Of a stretch of DNA of 64,000 nt, positions 28,632 through 36,808 are shown one piece after another. Position 1 is the first letter of the stretch; every line of letters begins with the position of its first letter. The position numbers and the translations under genes are program-made. Source of the stretch: Aurantiochytrium sp. KH105 (taxonomy: Eukaryota; Sar; Bigyra; Thraustochytrida; Thraustochytriidae); the NCBI GenBank assembly GCA_003116975.1, contig BGKB01000048.1, positions 341,001 to 405,000 of the forward strand, read 5' to 3'. Below the pieces are notes generated by a model. It had not been told where the DNA came from. It did not search any database and saw only the letters and a list, made by a program, of their open reading frames with translations.

Positions 28632-28932
28632 TCAGCCCAGCAAGAAGCCGTCGGTGTTGCGAATGGCAAAAAGCACCTTGTCGGAGCACGGCCTCGATCG
28701 CGTAGTCCGGGAGGACGACCTGTTTGAAGCAGGCGTGCGCCTTGCAGAGGGCATGTCTGTCGAGCTGGTATTTCAACGTGAGGTTGAAGGGCGGCGTGAA
28801 GCCGTCCAATGGCACCTTGGAAGTTCCCGTCGCGAAGCGCAATAGCAGCGCCTGATCGGCGGCGTCCATGTTGCGAAAGAACGTCCAAAACCAGTGTACG
28901 GCGGGGCTGATGGCGTCAAATCCCCCTTCATA
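28632..28932 (-). pseudogene. HECT E3 ubiquitin-ligase C-lobe fragment with a frameshift
   Basis: On the minus strand the translation runs YEGGFDAISPAVHWFWTFF, LLRFATGTSKVPLDGF and AHACFKQVVLPDYAIEAVL. It follows the HECT C-lobe pattern: wFW, LL.F.TG.s.vP..GF and the catalytic-Cys motif HTCFN..LP.Y. The active-site Cys is present as AHACF. At plus 28683-28684 (a GG pair) the frame slips by one base. The shifted frame then gives DKVLFAIRNTDGFLLG followed by a stop at 28632, exactly how HECT proteins end. No N-lobe is readable upstream, and an in-frame stop lies shortly before 29037. It is either a decayed 3' fragment, or the last exon of a gene whose other exons I cannot see combined with one sequence error. 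It is convergent with the dynein gene. Confidence 0.7.
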
Positions 28933-29351
28933 CACGCAGCCGGCCCGGACCCCAGCGGCCGGGTAGCGACAACATGAGCGACCCCGCAGCATCGTCGGCT
29001 GCGGTGGCTGCCAGGGCGCCCTCGCGTCCTCCCGCATGGCGGCGATTTGCGACTTTTGTCACGGGCAGCAACTCCCTCCGCCCTGAACTCCCGTTTCGCC
29101 GTCACGAGAGCCGACAGTAGCACAAAGCTCTTTCTGTACATTTGCAAGCTTTGGGCTCTTGGATATGGTTGATCGTGAGTGATGACATGGATTGATTTAT
29201 TCTTTTTATATACGATTTGTTCGACTGGAAGGACCCATCACCCGGGGAATCAATGAAGGGAATGACTTAATCACAATGTGACCGTCTTTTCTTCACCAAG
29301 CCCTCTGTGCTTGTAAGTGCGTCCAGTGTCAAAGAATTTGGGCGTGACTTA
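28933..29351. other. Intergenic, no gene seen
   Basis: About 420 nt upstream of the HECT fragment and downstream of the next minus-strand gene. An AATAAA-type signal on the minus strand (plus TTTATT near 29195) may end the transcript of the 29352-30701 gene. Nothing else is recognisable. Confidence 0.35.
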
Positions 29352-30701
29352 CTAATCGAGCTCGATGACTTCGGTCTCGTTCTTGCTCGCGCAACGGCGC
29401 TGCGCTTGGGTGTCCTCGAGGATATCCTCGGGGGTCTTGCCCTCCGTCTCGCGGGAGCGCTTGACGTAATCATGAGGGATACCCTTGTCACTGCCGTCAG
29501 GGTCAGAAGTCCTCTGAGAGCTGCGCGTGGTGGAAGGCTGCGACTTGCGCTCCGGAAGATCTTCATACTTGACGCGCTTCGGCTTCGAGCCCGTGCGGCC
29601 ATGCTTGGTCGACCTCGAGGGTCGACACGCCGGAACATCGCGGCGGGAGGTATTGGTCTTGGTTGAGCGCGAAGGCTGCACAGCCTGCTGCACCGGAACC
29701 TCGCGGTCGGTGCCATGGGTCTTCCACGTTGTCTCGGATTTCTTCTTCTTCTTGTCAGCCGGGGAGATGGAAGCCATTTCGTTCGGAACATCAGCCCCAG
29801 TCGACTGGGAATCGTCAAGCTCGCCCGTGTGGTGGCCTATGATCGCGTACTCCTTCATCTCCTTGTCCTCCTCCACGGTCTTGTTCTCATCCTTGTACTC
29901 GTCCTTGGCCGCAGCCGAGTCCTCAGCTGTGTCATCCTTGGCCTGAGCCTTGGCCTGGTCCTCGGCCTTGTCATCCTCGGCCTTGTCGTCCTCGGCCTTG
30001 TCGTCCTCGGCCTGGTCCGCAGCCGAGTCCAACGTCTTCTCCGCGTCCTTGGCCTCGTCCTTCGCCTGGTCCGCAACCTTGTTCTCAGGCTTAACCTCCG
30101 CCTTGTCGTCCTTGTCCTGGGCCTTGTCCTGGGCCTTGTCCTGGGCCTTGTCCTGGGTCTCAGCCTTGTCGTCATCCACCATTTTGTCCTCGGTATTGCC
30201 CGCAGCATTTTCGCCATTGGCCTGGCCCTCCTCCTTAGCCTGGCCCGCAGCCGAGTTCTCCGCCGGGATTTCGATATCTTGCACCTCGGTCTCCATGGTG
30301 ACGTCCTTGACGTCCTCGGCGAAGCCGGCAATGTTGGACGAAGCGCGCTTGTGACCACGACGGCGCGACATGCCAAGGAGGATCACCGTGGTGATGAGAG
30401 CTGCGCCGGCGATTCCCATGGTAGCGTGATCGGCACTGTTGCAGGCTTCCACAAAGGCGGCAATTTTGTCTGCCACGAAGTCAAAGTTCTCCGCCAGCAC
30501 GGCACGATACTCCTCTGCTTTGCCAGCGACGACGTTAGGGGCGTCCCCGATGATCTTCTGGAGCTCAGCCATGGCCATACTCTCCGTTTTCTTCATCGCC
30601 TCCAAGCCCGCTTGCATAATGGCTGGCACCTTATGCCCGTAGCTGGCGCACACCGCTGTTACGCTCTTGTAAAGGGCGATCATGTTCAGCCTGCTCACCA
30701 T
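29352..30701 (-). CDS. Acidic single-pass membrane protein with DKAQ/AEDD repeats, unknown function
   Basis: I do not recognise this 449-residue protein. Residues 1-90 form amphipathic-looking helices with few charges in clusters. About residues 95-111 (MGIAGAALITTVILLGM) are one hydrophobic segment followed by a basic stop-transfer patch, SRRRGHKR, which predicts a C-terminal tail in the cytosol. The tail opens with a long Asp/Glu/Lys/Ala-rich region containing perfect short repeats, DKAQ four times and AEDDK three times in a row, then turns basic and Ser/Thr/Arg-rich before ending NETEVIELD. I used the ATG at 30701; the open frame extends slightly upstream without another ATG. The acidic repeat tail is probably disordered. 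Neighbours give no clue to its role. Confidence 0.7.
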   Translation of the reverse strand: MVSRLNMIALYKSVTAVCASYGHKVPAIMQAGLEAMKKTESMAMAELQKIIGDAPNVVAGKAEEYRAVLAENFDFVADKIAAFVEACNSADHATMGIAGAALITTVILLGMSRRRGHKRASSNIAGFAEDVKDVTMETEVQDIEIPAENSAAGQAKEEGQANGENAAGNTEDKMVDDDKAETQDKAQDKAQDKAQDKDDKAEVKPENKVADQAKDEAKDAEKTLDSAADQAEDDKAEDDKAEDDKAEDQAKAQAKDDTAEDSAAAKDEYKDENKTVEEDKEMKEYAIIGHHTGELDDSQSTGADVPNEMASISPADKKKKKSETTWKTHGTDREVPVQQAVQPSRSTKTNTSRRDVPACRPSRSTKHGRTGSKPKRVKYEDLPERKSQPSTTRSSQRTSDPDGSDKGIPHDYVKRSRETEGKTPEDILEDTQAQRRCASKNETEVIELD

Positions 30702-31677
30702 CTTCAGCTTGGACGTCACGCTTTGCGTGCTCGTCTTGCTTGTCTTGCTTGTCGTGCTCGTCTGCTTTTGCTCCGAGGATTTTTGTTCTTCTTCAGGGAT
30801 TTGGTTTTGCTTCCGAGCGCTGCTGCTGGCGCTGGTGCCTGGCTACCTGCCTTTCCACTTCGCGTAGCGTTCTCGACTTGCTAAGGGGGACAAAGCTGAA
30901 GGAGAGTTAAATCCTTGCGCTGTGTGCTTTCCATGTCACCGCCTGCGAGTCGCCCTTCCTTTCCGTGTCACTGCGCACCGCGCGCGTGCAGCGAGTCCCG
31001 GAGTCCTCTTTTTCGTGTCACCATTGTGCACAGGCAGCGAGGCCACTTCGCACGGAGATCAACCACCTTCTCCATCGGCCGACCGACCCCGCGAGCCCGG
31101 CGCCTCAGCATCGCGCGTCCCTCCCCCTTCTCAGCTCCGGCTCCGCTCCAGCTCCGCGCTCCCGCTCTCGCTCTCGCCTCGCTCCCGCTCTCGCCTCGCT
31201 CTCGACCTGGTCGCTCGACCGCGTTTCGACGATTGCGCTCGAGTTTTTGCGTTCTCAATTTTCTTTTATTAGTTCCTGGCTGCAAGCGCCAAACCGATTC
31301 GCTCCCAAATTTCGACCAAATCGACTCCGCAGGGTTTCAAACTCTGGGAGGACTGTCCTCTCGGAGAGAAGCCTGCATGGACAAATTTTGGGGTCGCACG
31401 GAAATGTTATGATGGTGCTAGGACGGGTCGAAAGAGCAAAATGTCGGGTAATTTTTGGGGCAGTGATTCATGTGACTCGTCTGGGCCACCACTTCAAAGA
31501 TTTCGCTTTTTCTGTGTGGGCTTAGGAGGGTCACTTTTGCAGGCATTCAAAGCAGAATAAATAATAGCTTACGTTTGTGAGTCGATTCGATTCGATTCGA
31601 TTCGATTTTAGCTTTAGTTTCAGGGCGGAGGTAAATAAAAGTATGTTTGTGGGTGCGTGGTGCGGATTTTTGTTCAC
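30702..31677. other. Intergenic: upstream of the acidic membrane protein
   Basis: Nearly 1 kb between two minus-strand genes. The part nearest 30.9-31.25 kb is GC-rich with CTCGCTC-type simple repeats that create long chance open frames in several frames. The part from 31.3 to 31.68 kb is AT-richer, with AATAAA-like sequences on the plus strand near 31555 and 31634 and a CGATT microsatellite. No gene is supported. Confidence 0.4.
31583..31607 (+). repeat. (CGATT)5 microsatellite
   Basis: Five tandem CGATT units lie downstream of the 31678-33033 gene. Confidence 0.9.
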
Positions 31678-33033
31678 TTAGCACATGAGTGTTGCAGCAT
31701 TCCATTTTCGGCGAAGTGACTCCTCTGCGGCGATGACCGAGGCCGGTACAGGCGAAGGGTCAAGAGGGATGAGATCCCATGTGTTTTGTTGTTGCTGACG
31801 GTCGCGATGCGATGTGCGCGTGCGATGTTGGCGTCCGCCAGGGCCCTTGCGGCGGCTACGGGCGTCGGCGGGACGGAGAGAAATTGCGTTGGTGCGACGA
31901 GCATGCGTCAAACGTGGCTTGACAGGCCTGACAAGCTGGACGCGAGGGACCGCCGGGGTCTCGCCACGAAGAGCGGATCTAAGTTCGCCCTGACCACTTG
32001 GGTTTGCGACGGGTACCGGTTGCAGGTCCTGCTCGAAGCTGTCGCCGGCATCCTCATCGTCTGCAAGTTCGCCAGCTCCAATGGAGGAGGCGCGGCTTTG
32101 CGTCGAGTCCCTTCGCGCCACGGGAATGAGCCCATCACCAGCGGTGGACGGGACCTGTGAGGGCGTGAACTGTGCGGCAATGTATCCGTCGTCTTCGTGA
32201 GGACCACCCATCTCGTCGTCTTCCATGTCATCCATGTCATCGACTTCGGCAAGGTTGACCATGGCCGAGGTGCGGTGCATGGCTGTTGCGTCCCGGACAA
32301 AGGCATCGAGACGAGGTGTTCTGCGCTGCGAAGCGATACCATCGTCAAAGGACCCAGGGCTCGCCGTGTAGCTCGGCGGATGCGTCGAAGAGAGCGAAGC
32401 GGTTGTTGGCGGCTCCGCGGAGCGCAGACGGCGCAGAGCCGGTGGGGTCAGCGGGAGGTCATCGTCGTCACGCATGGTGTTTTTGTTGATTGATGAAGTG
32501 TCGCGCGTAGCCACAGTGCCTGGAGAGGACTCTTGTCGGTTGCCAGTGCGCGGCGACAATCTTTTGGTGACGGGGATACCGACGGCTGAAGATGTTGCGT
32601 GATTTGGCGCAAAGGGCGCGACTGGTTTTTCTGCTACGCGTTGACGCGCGTACCCGAGTGGATCAGTGACGGCTGTGCTTGCACTGCAGGAGCGTGCAAG
32701 GCTCGACGGCGACGGTCGAGGAATGGATCGGGGCAATGAGATTGGGGGGGTCCCATCGCTGGAATTTCCGTACGCGTAGGGAGACTCGTTGGCCACGACC
32801 TTTTGTGTTTCTTGCTGAACGCTCCAGGGAAGGTGGTCTGGGGTTTGTGGGGAGCTCGAGATCGTCGTAAACCTCGCTTCTGTCCCGGTGATGGCGGTCT
32901 CCCTCGCGAGGAAGAGTTCGCTTTGCTGCTGCGGCCTGCGATACCTTTCCATCCTTATGTGAGCGGACGAGGAGAAGGGCCGGTCGCCGCCATCGGCACG
33001 ATTCGAGCAGCACTTGGACAGTTCACCACCCAT
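31678..33033 (-). CDS. Disordered protein with a lipid-anchor type N-terminus, unknown function
   Basis: I do not recognise this 451-residue protein. It begins MGGELSKCC. Gly at 2 with Ser at 6 and Lys at 7 fits the N-myristoylation consensus of other eukaryotes, and the adjacent Cys pair is a typical palmitoylation site, so a peripheral membrane location is predicted. The remainder is rich in Ser, Pro, Thr, Arg and Asp, with SP/TP sites (for example LPLTPPALRRLRSAEPP) and an acidic run EVDDMDDMEDDEMGG near residue 260. It has no folded domain I can see. The C-terminus is more ordered in composition, with Arg-rich stretches, and ends KWNAATLMC. The start is the first ATG, and the lipid-modification pattern supports it. 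A phosphorylated scaffold or signalling adaptor is possible but unproven. Confidence 0.75.
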   Translation of the reverse strand: MGGELSKCCSNRADGGDRPFSSSAHIRMERYRRPQQQSELFLARETAITGTEARFTTISSSPQTPDHLPWSVQQETQKVVANESPYAYGNSSDGTPPISLPRSIPRPSPSSLARSCSASTAVTDPLGYARQRVAEKPVAPFAPNHATSSAVGIPVTKRLSPRTGNRQESSPGTVATRDTSSINKNTMRDDDDLPLTPPALRRLRSAEPPTTASLSSTHPPSYTASPGSFDDGIASQRRTPRLDAFVRDATAMHRTSAMVNLAEVDDMDDMEDDEMGGPHEDDGYIAAQFTPSQVPSTAGDGLIPVARRDSTQSRASSIGAGELADDEDAGDSFEQDLQPVPVANPSGQGELRSALRGETPAVPRVQLVRPVKPRLTHARRTNAISLRPADARSRRKGPGGRQHRTRTSHRDRQQQQNTWDLIPLDPSPVPASVIAAEESLRRKWNAATLMC

Positions 33034-33930
33034 GCTCTGCTACTCCCTCCCTTCCTGTCTTTCAATCTTTCTTTTCTCCTTGCCTTCAACGGCCGTGCGC
33101 CTTGCGCAATACCAAGGCCAAGCGCTCTTGCTGGGGCCTGAGCTCGAGCCCAAGCGCTCGCCTCGCCTCGCCTCGCGTCGACGAGACGAGACCACGCAGC
33201 GCGACGTAGCGCAGCGCGGCTCGCCGCGCCCCGCCTGCCTGCCTCGCCGGGCGCGAGAGTCCGAGCCCTGCCCGCTCCGCTGCGTCAGTCCCCGGTCGCC
33301 GGCCAGAAGTACTACTATGGCGGGCCGCGTCCCGCTCTCCTCGCCTCCCTCCTTTCCGCTTCTGCCTTCGCTTCTGCTCTTGCTCTTGCTCTTGCTTCGC
33401 GTACGCGGTCGCTGGTGCGCTCGCGCGAGCGGTCCGTGCGTACGCGCAGTCCTCGCCGGCGTGCTGCTTCGCGCCGGTGAGCGTCGTGGTCGTGGACGCG
33501 GTCGCCGCCTCGAGGTCAGTTCCAGCAGCAGCAGCGCCTGCCTTCTTTCTGCTGCCTGCCTGCCTGCCTGCCACCGGTCGGTCTCTCGGCCCGCCTCGAG
33601 CTCCTGGCTCTCCGCTCGCCTCCCTCGCCTCGCTCTGCTCGCCTGCGCACGGGCCTGCTCGCGTCTCGCTCGCGTCTCGCTCGCGGGCTCGCAGGCGAGG
33701 CAAGCTCGGGGGTCGAGGCAAGTCTCGCCTCGGTCGCAGGTCTGGTCGTCAATTAAGTCCTGCTCCTGCCGGATGCTCGCTCTGCGTGCCGCCTCGCTGC
33801 TCTCCTCCTCCTTCCTTCTGCTGCTGCTCCGCTCTTCGCGAGCGAGTCGCTCTCGCGCGCCTTGCTCGCGCTCGCGCTCGCGCTCTCCGTCGCCGCGCTC
33901 TGCTCCTCGCGTCTGCGCCGCGCCGTTCGG

Positions 33931-33982
33931 GCTTTGCTTTGCTTTGCGTTGCTTTGCGTTGCTTTGCTTTGCTTGCTTGCTT
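33931..33982 (+). repeat. GCTTT/GCGTT pentanucleotide repeat
   Basis: A mixed array of GCTTT and GCGTT units grades into GCTT units at its right end. Confidence 0.85.
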
Positions 33983-34254
33983 TTTTCGACCTGTTTCAGA
34001 CAGACAGGGCAATCAATCAGTGGCAGCTCCGCTTCCCTTCCTTCCGTTTCTCGGCACGGCCGAGCCTCCGCTCCTGCTCCCGCCTGCTGCCGCTGCGCCT
34101 GCTCTGCCTCGCGCGGGTGCCCGCCGCGCTGCGCCTCTCGCGCGTCGGAGCCGCGTCTGGATTCTGGGTTTGCTGGCTGGCTGGCGTGCTTGCTTGCGTG
34201 CCTGCCTGCCTGGACTCGCGCGAGAAAGCAAGCGAGTGCGACTCGAGACTTCGA

Positions 34255-34289
34255 CTTGAGCTTGAGCTTGAGCTTGAGCTTGAGCTTGA
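34255..34289 (+). repeat. (CTTGAG)n hexanucleotide repeat
   Basis: About six perfect CTTGAG units, with the reverse complement CTCAAG on the minus strand. Confidence 0.9.
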
Positions 34290-34410
34290 ACTCGAAATCC
34301 AGGCCAAACTCGGTCCACGGCGACGAGAAGAGCGCGCGTCTCTGGCCTTTTGCAGCCTTGCAAAGCAGCCTTGCAAAGACGAGACAGAATCGCGAAACCA
34401 CCAGAGAATG

Positions 34411-34442
34411 CAAGCAAGCAGGCAAGCAAGCAAGCAAGCAAG
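34411..34442 (+). repeat. (CAAG)n microsatellite
   Basis: Eight CAAG units with one G substitution. Confidence 0.9.
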
Positions 34443-34856
34443 CCCAGGCGCGCCGCACAGGCTGCGACCTCTCTCTCCGCGACCACCCGCTCCGCGCCGC
34501 TCCACTCCGTCATTCGCAGCAGCCGTAGATGCGATCGGCATCGACCTGGAGCTCGGCCACCCACGTAGGAGGAGAAGGGAATCTCTCGCTCTGGATGGCG
34601 GCGAGGAGAAAAACCATCACGACGGCCTGAAATTCTCGCCGCGGCCACTGGCTGGCTGCCAGTGACCCACTGACTGTGAGAGAGTGGACAGCCGGGGCTC
34701 GGCCCGCCTGCCCGCCCTCCCGCCCGCCCGGGCCTGGAATGCGCGGAACGCCCCGAGGCGGCACGGCACGGCCGGGACGGGATCGCCTCGCCTCGCGCGG
34801 CGCGGGTCGCGACTTGCGGCTTGCGGCGAAGGCTGCGAAGGCGCGACGGGCTTGGC

Positions 34857-34867
34857 TTGACTGTGAA
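34857..34867 (+). promoter_or_regulatory. Intergenic 11-mer TTGACTGTGAA
   Basis: One of five exact copies of TTGAC(A/T)GTGAA in the window's intergenic DNA. This copy is followed three bases later by ATGGCGGC, repeated a few bases on. The function is unknown; a transcription-factor site is inferred. Confidence 0.4.
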
Positions 34868-35173
34868 GCGATGGCGGCTACGATGGCGGCGCGAGGGCTG
34901 CGGGGCGGCTGCGGGCGGGTTCCGGCCGCTTCTAGAGCTGTGCATGCGCAGGCCGTAACGCTGTGGGGACCTACTAGCTTCCGCGTCTAGCTTCTTGGGT
35001 CAGACGCGGTCACTTGGACTCGCTGCGGGATGGGAGGAGCCTACCTCCCCTTGCGCCCCGCTGCGGGAATGAAAGACCAGTAAAACATAGCGCAGCCGCA
35101 GCCCGCTTTCTTTTCTTTCCTCGCTTCCCCTCCTCCTCGCGCCCTCGCCTCACCAGCGTGCGCCTGCGCGCTC

Positions 35174-35184
35174 TTGACAGTGAA
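35174..35184 (+). promoter_or_regulatory. Intergenic 11-mer TTGACAGTGAA
   Basis: An exact copy of the TTGAC(A/T)GTGAA motif, in plus orientation, about 310 bases from the copy at 34857. No gene starts nearby that I can recognise. Confidence 0.4.
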
Positions 35185-35496
35185 TCCCGCGCCGCGGTCA
35201 CGGAGCCGACCCTTCTCTCCCGCTCGCTCGCTAGGGTGGCCGCCGCGTCCCGAACCGCCTGCGAAGCGTCGAAGCTCGCGGCCGCCGCGCCCCAGGCCGG
35301 CTCCGGCTCCGGCTGCGGCTGTTTCGGAGTATCCTCTTGTTTCCTCGTACTTTTAGTTCCAGCTACAACCATACCAGCCTGGCAGGCGGCCGCGGCCAAC
35401 GACCGGTCGCTGCAATCCTCCGTCCGTCCGCCCGCTGCCTTCGAGCCGCTGCGCTGCTTGCGTCCCTGCGAGGCGAGGTCGACCTAACCGTGAATC

Positions 35497-35544
35497 AACG
35501 AACGAACGAACGAACGAACGAACGAACGATCGATCGATCGAACG
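35497..35544 (+). repeat. (AACG)n(ATCG)n microsatellite
   Basis: Eight AACG units followed by three ATCG units and one more AACG. Confidence 0.9.
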
Positions 35545-36063
35545 AAAAACCTCGTTCGCCCGTTCCCAACTGGCCGCAATCTAAGCAGGCAGGTGCAGCC
35601 GCATCTGGCTGGAAACCGGCAGAATCTCATGCAGATTCCCCGGCGGCCCGCCCGGTTCTTTGGGGCCGCGCGGAGCTGGCCGCCTGCCGCCAAGACGCTG
35701 CCGCCAAGACGCTGCCGCCAAGTTCAACGCAGCAACTTGAGAAGAACCCCGCGCTCTTTGTCAACCTTGGCTAACTTGTACTGGCGTGTGTAATAACGTT
35801 AATTGATAAATCGGGGCAGAGTAGCGCAGCAGAGCAGGGCAGAGCAGTGCAGAGCAGTGCAGAGCAGGTCAAATCCTGAACGCCGTGCGAGGACCAGCGG
35901 CGGCCACTCCGAAACGGTGGTATGTGCATGCACTAATGAAGAAGCGGGCGAGGAACCGCGGCTCGGCCAAACGCACGCAAGCACGCAAGCAAGCAAGCAC
36001 GCTCGCTCGATCACCACCGCAGGGAGCCAATTCGGAGGAAGGCGCGCGGTGCTGGTGGGGGTT

Positions 36064-36150
36064 GGTCGTTCGGTCGTTCGGTCGTTCGATCAATCCATCG
36101 ATTGGTCGGTCGGTCGGTCGGTCGGTCGATCGATCGATCGATCGATCGTT
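36064..36150 (+). repeat. Compound GGTC/TTCG/TCGG/GATC tetranucleotide repeat
   Basis: A run of related tetranucleotides: GGTCGTTC units, then TCGG units (about 36104-36126), then a GATC array that is self-complementary. Confidence 0.9.
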
Positions 36151-36172
36151 CTTTGACTTGCCTTGGCTGGAC

Positions 36173-36183
36173 TTCACAGTCAA
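36173..36183 (-). promoter_or_regulatory. Intergenic 11-mer TTGACTGTGAA (minus strand)
   Basis: The plus strand reads TTCACAGTCAA, followed directly by the related sequence GTTGACTTTACAGTG. It is an exact copy of the shared motif in reverse orientation. Confidence 0.4.
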
Positions 36184-36593
36184 GTTGACTTTACAGTGTT
36201 ATACAGACGAGGGCAGGCGTGCATGCAAATGCATGCAGCTCTCTGCAGCCAGTGCAGCTGTGACCATCCGTCAGCACCGCAGACAGTGCCGCCATGCCTT
36301 GCAGCCAGAAGAAAACTTGGCTTTGTGCTTCGACCTATGGCCAAAAAGTAGCCAGCGGCAGCCCGGGCCGACCTGCATTCTGTTCAAAAAAGGCCTTGCG
36401 TGCTGTCGAAGATCAGTCGATCGATCGATCCGCCGATCATCATGTTCACCCGGCCAGCCCCACCGGCCTCGAAGCCGTCCGCAGCGTCGCTATCCGCGCC
36501 GGCCTCACCGTCAATGTCAATGCCACCACGCAAATGCTTACTTGAATGCCAATCGCTGTCGCTGCCAACGTATTGTGTTTTCCGCTGCTGGTG

Positions 36594-36659
36594 TTGTCTT
36601 GCCTTGCCTTGTCTTGTCTTGCCTTGCCTTGCCTTGCCTTGCCTTGCCTTGCCTTGTCT
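36594..36659 (+). repeat. (CCTTG)n pentanucleotide repeat
   Basis: About twelve CCTTG/TCTTG units in tandem. Confidence 0.9.
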
Positions 36660-36797
36660 GGATTGCGCTGCGCTGCGGCACGGATCGGCCACCACGCGCG
36701 CCACGCCTGGATCGGCTCCGCGCCGACGGTCAAGAATGCGCCGCCTAGGCGAACCTTGGACCGGTGCCCCCCACCGCGCGTTCTACACTGTGCTGCA

Positions 36798-36808
36798 TTC
36801 ACAGTCAA
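36798..36808 (-). promoter_or_regulatory. Intergenic 11-mer TTGACTGTGAA (minus strand)
   Basis: The plus strand reads TTCACAGTCAA, the same orientation as the copy 625 bases to the left. A degenerate relative (TTACAGTAAAG) lies near 36863. Confidence 0.4.

Noticed and set aside
33014-34528. 504-codon plus-strand frame and an overlapping 472-codon minus-strand frame
   Set aside because: Both translate to Arg/Ala/Ser/Cys/Leu-rich simple sequence with microsatellite repeats, and they oppose each other over the same GC-rich DNA; no domain is visible in either.
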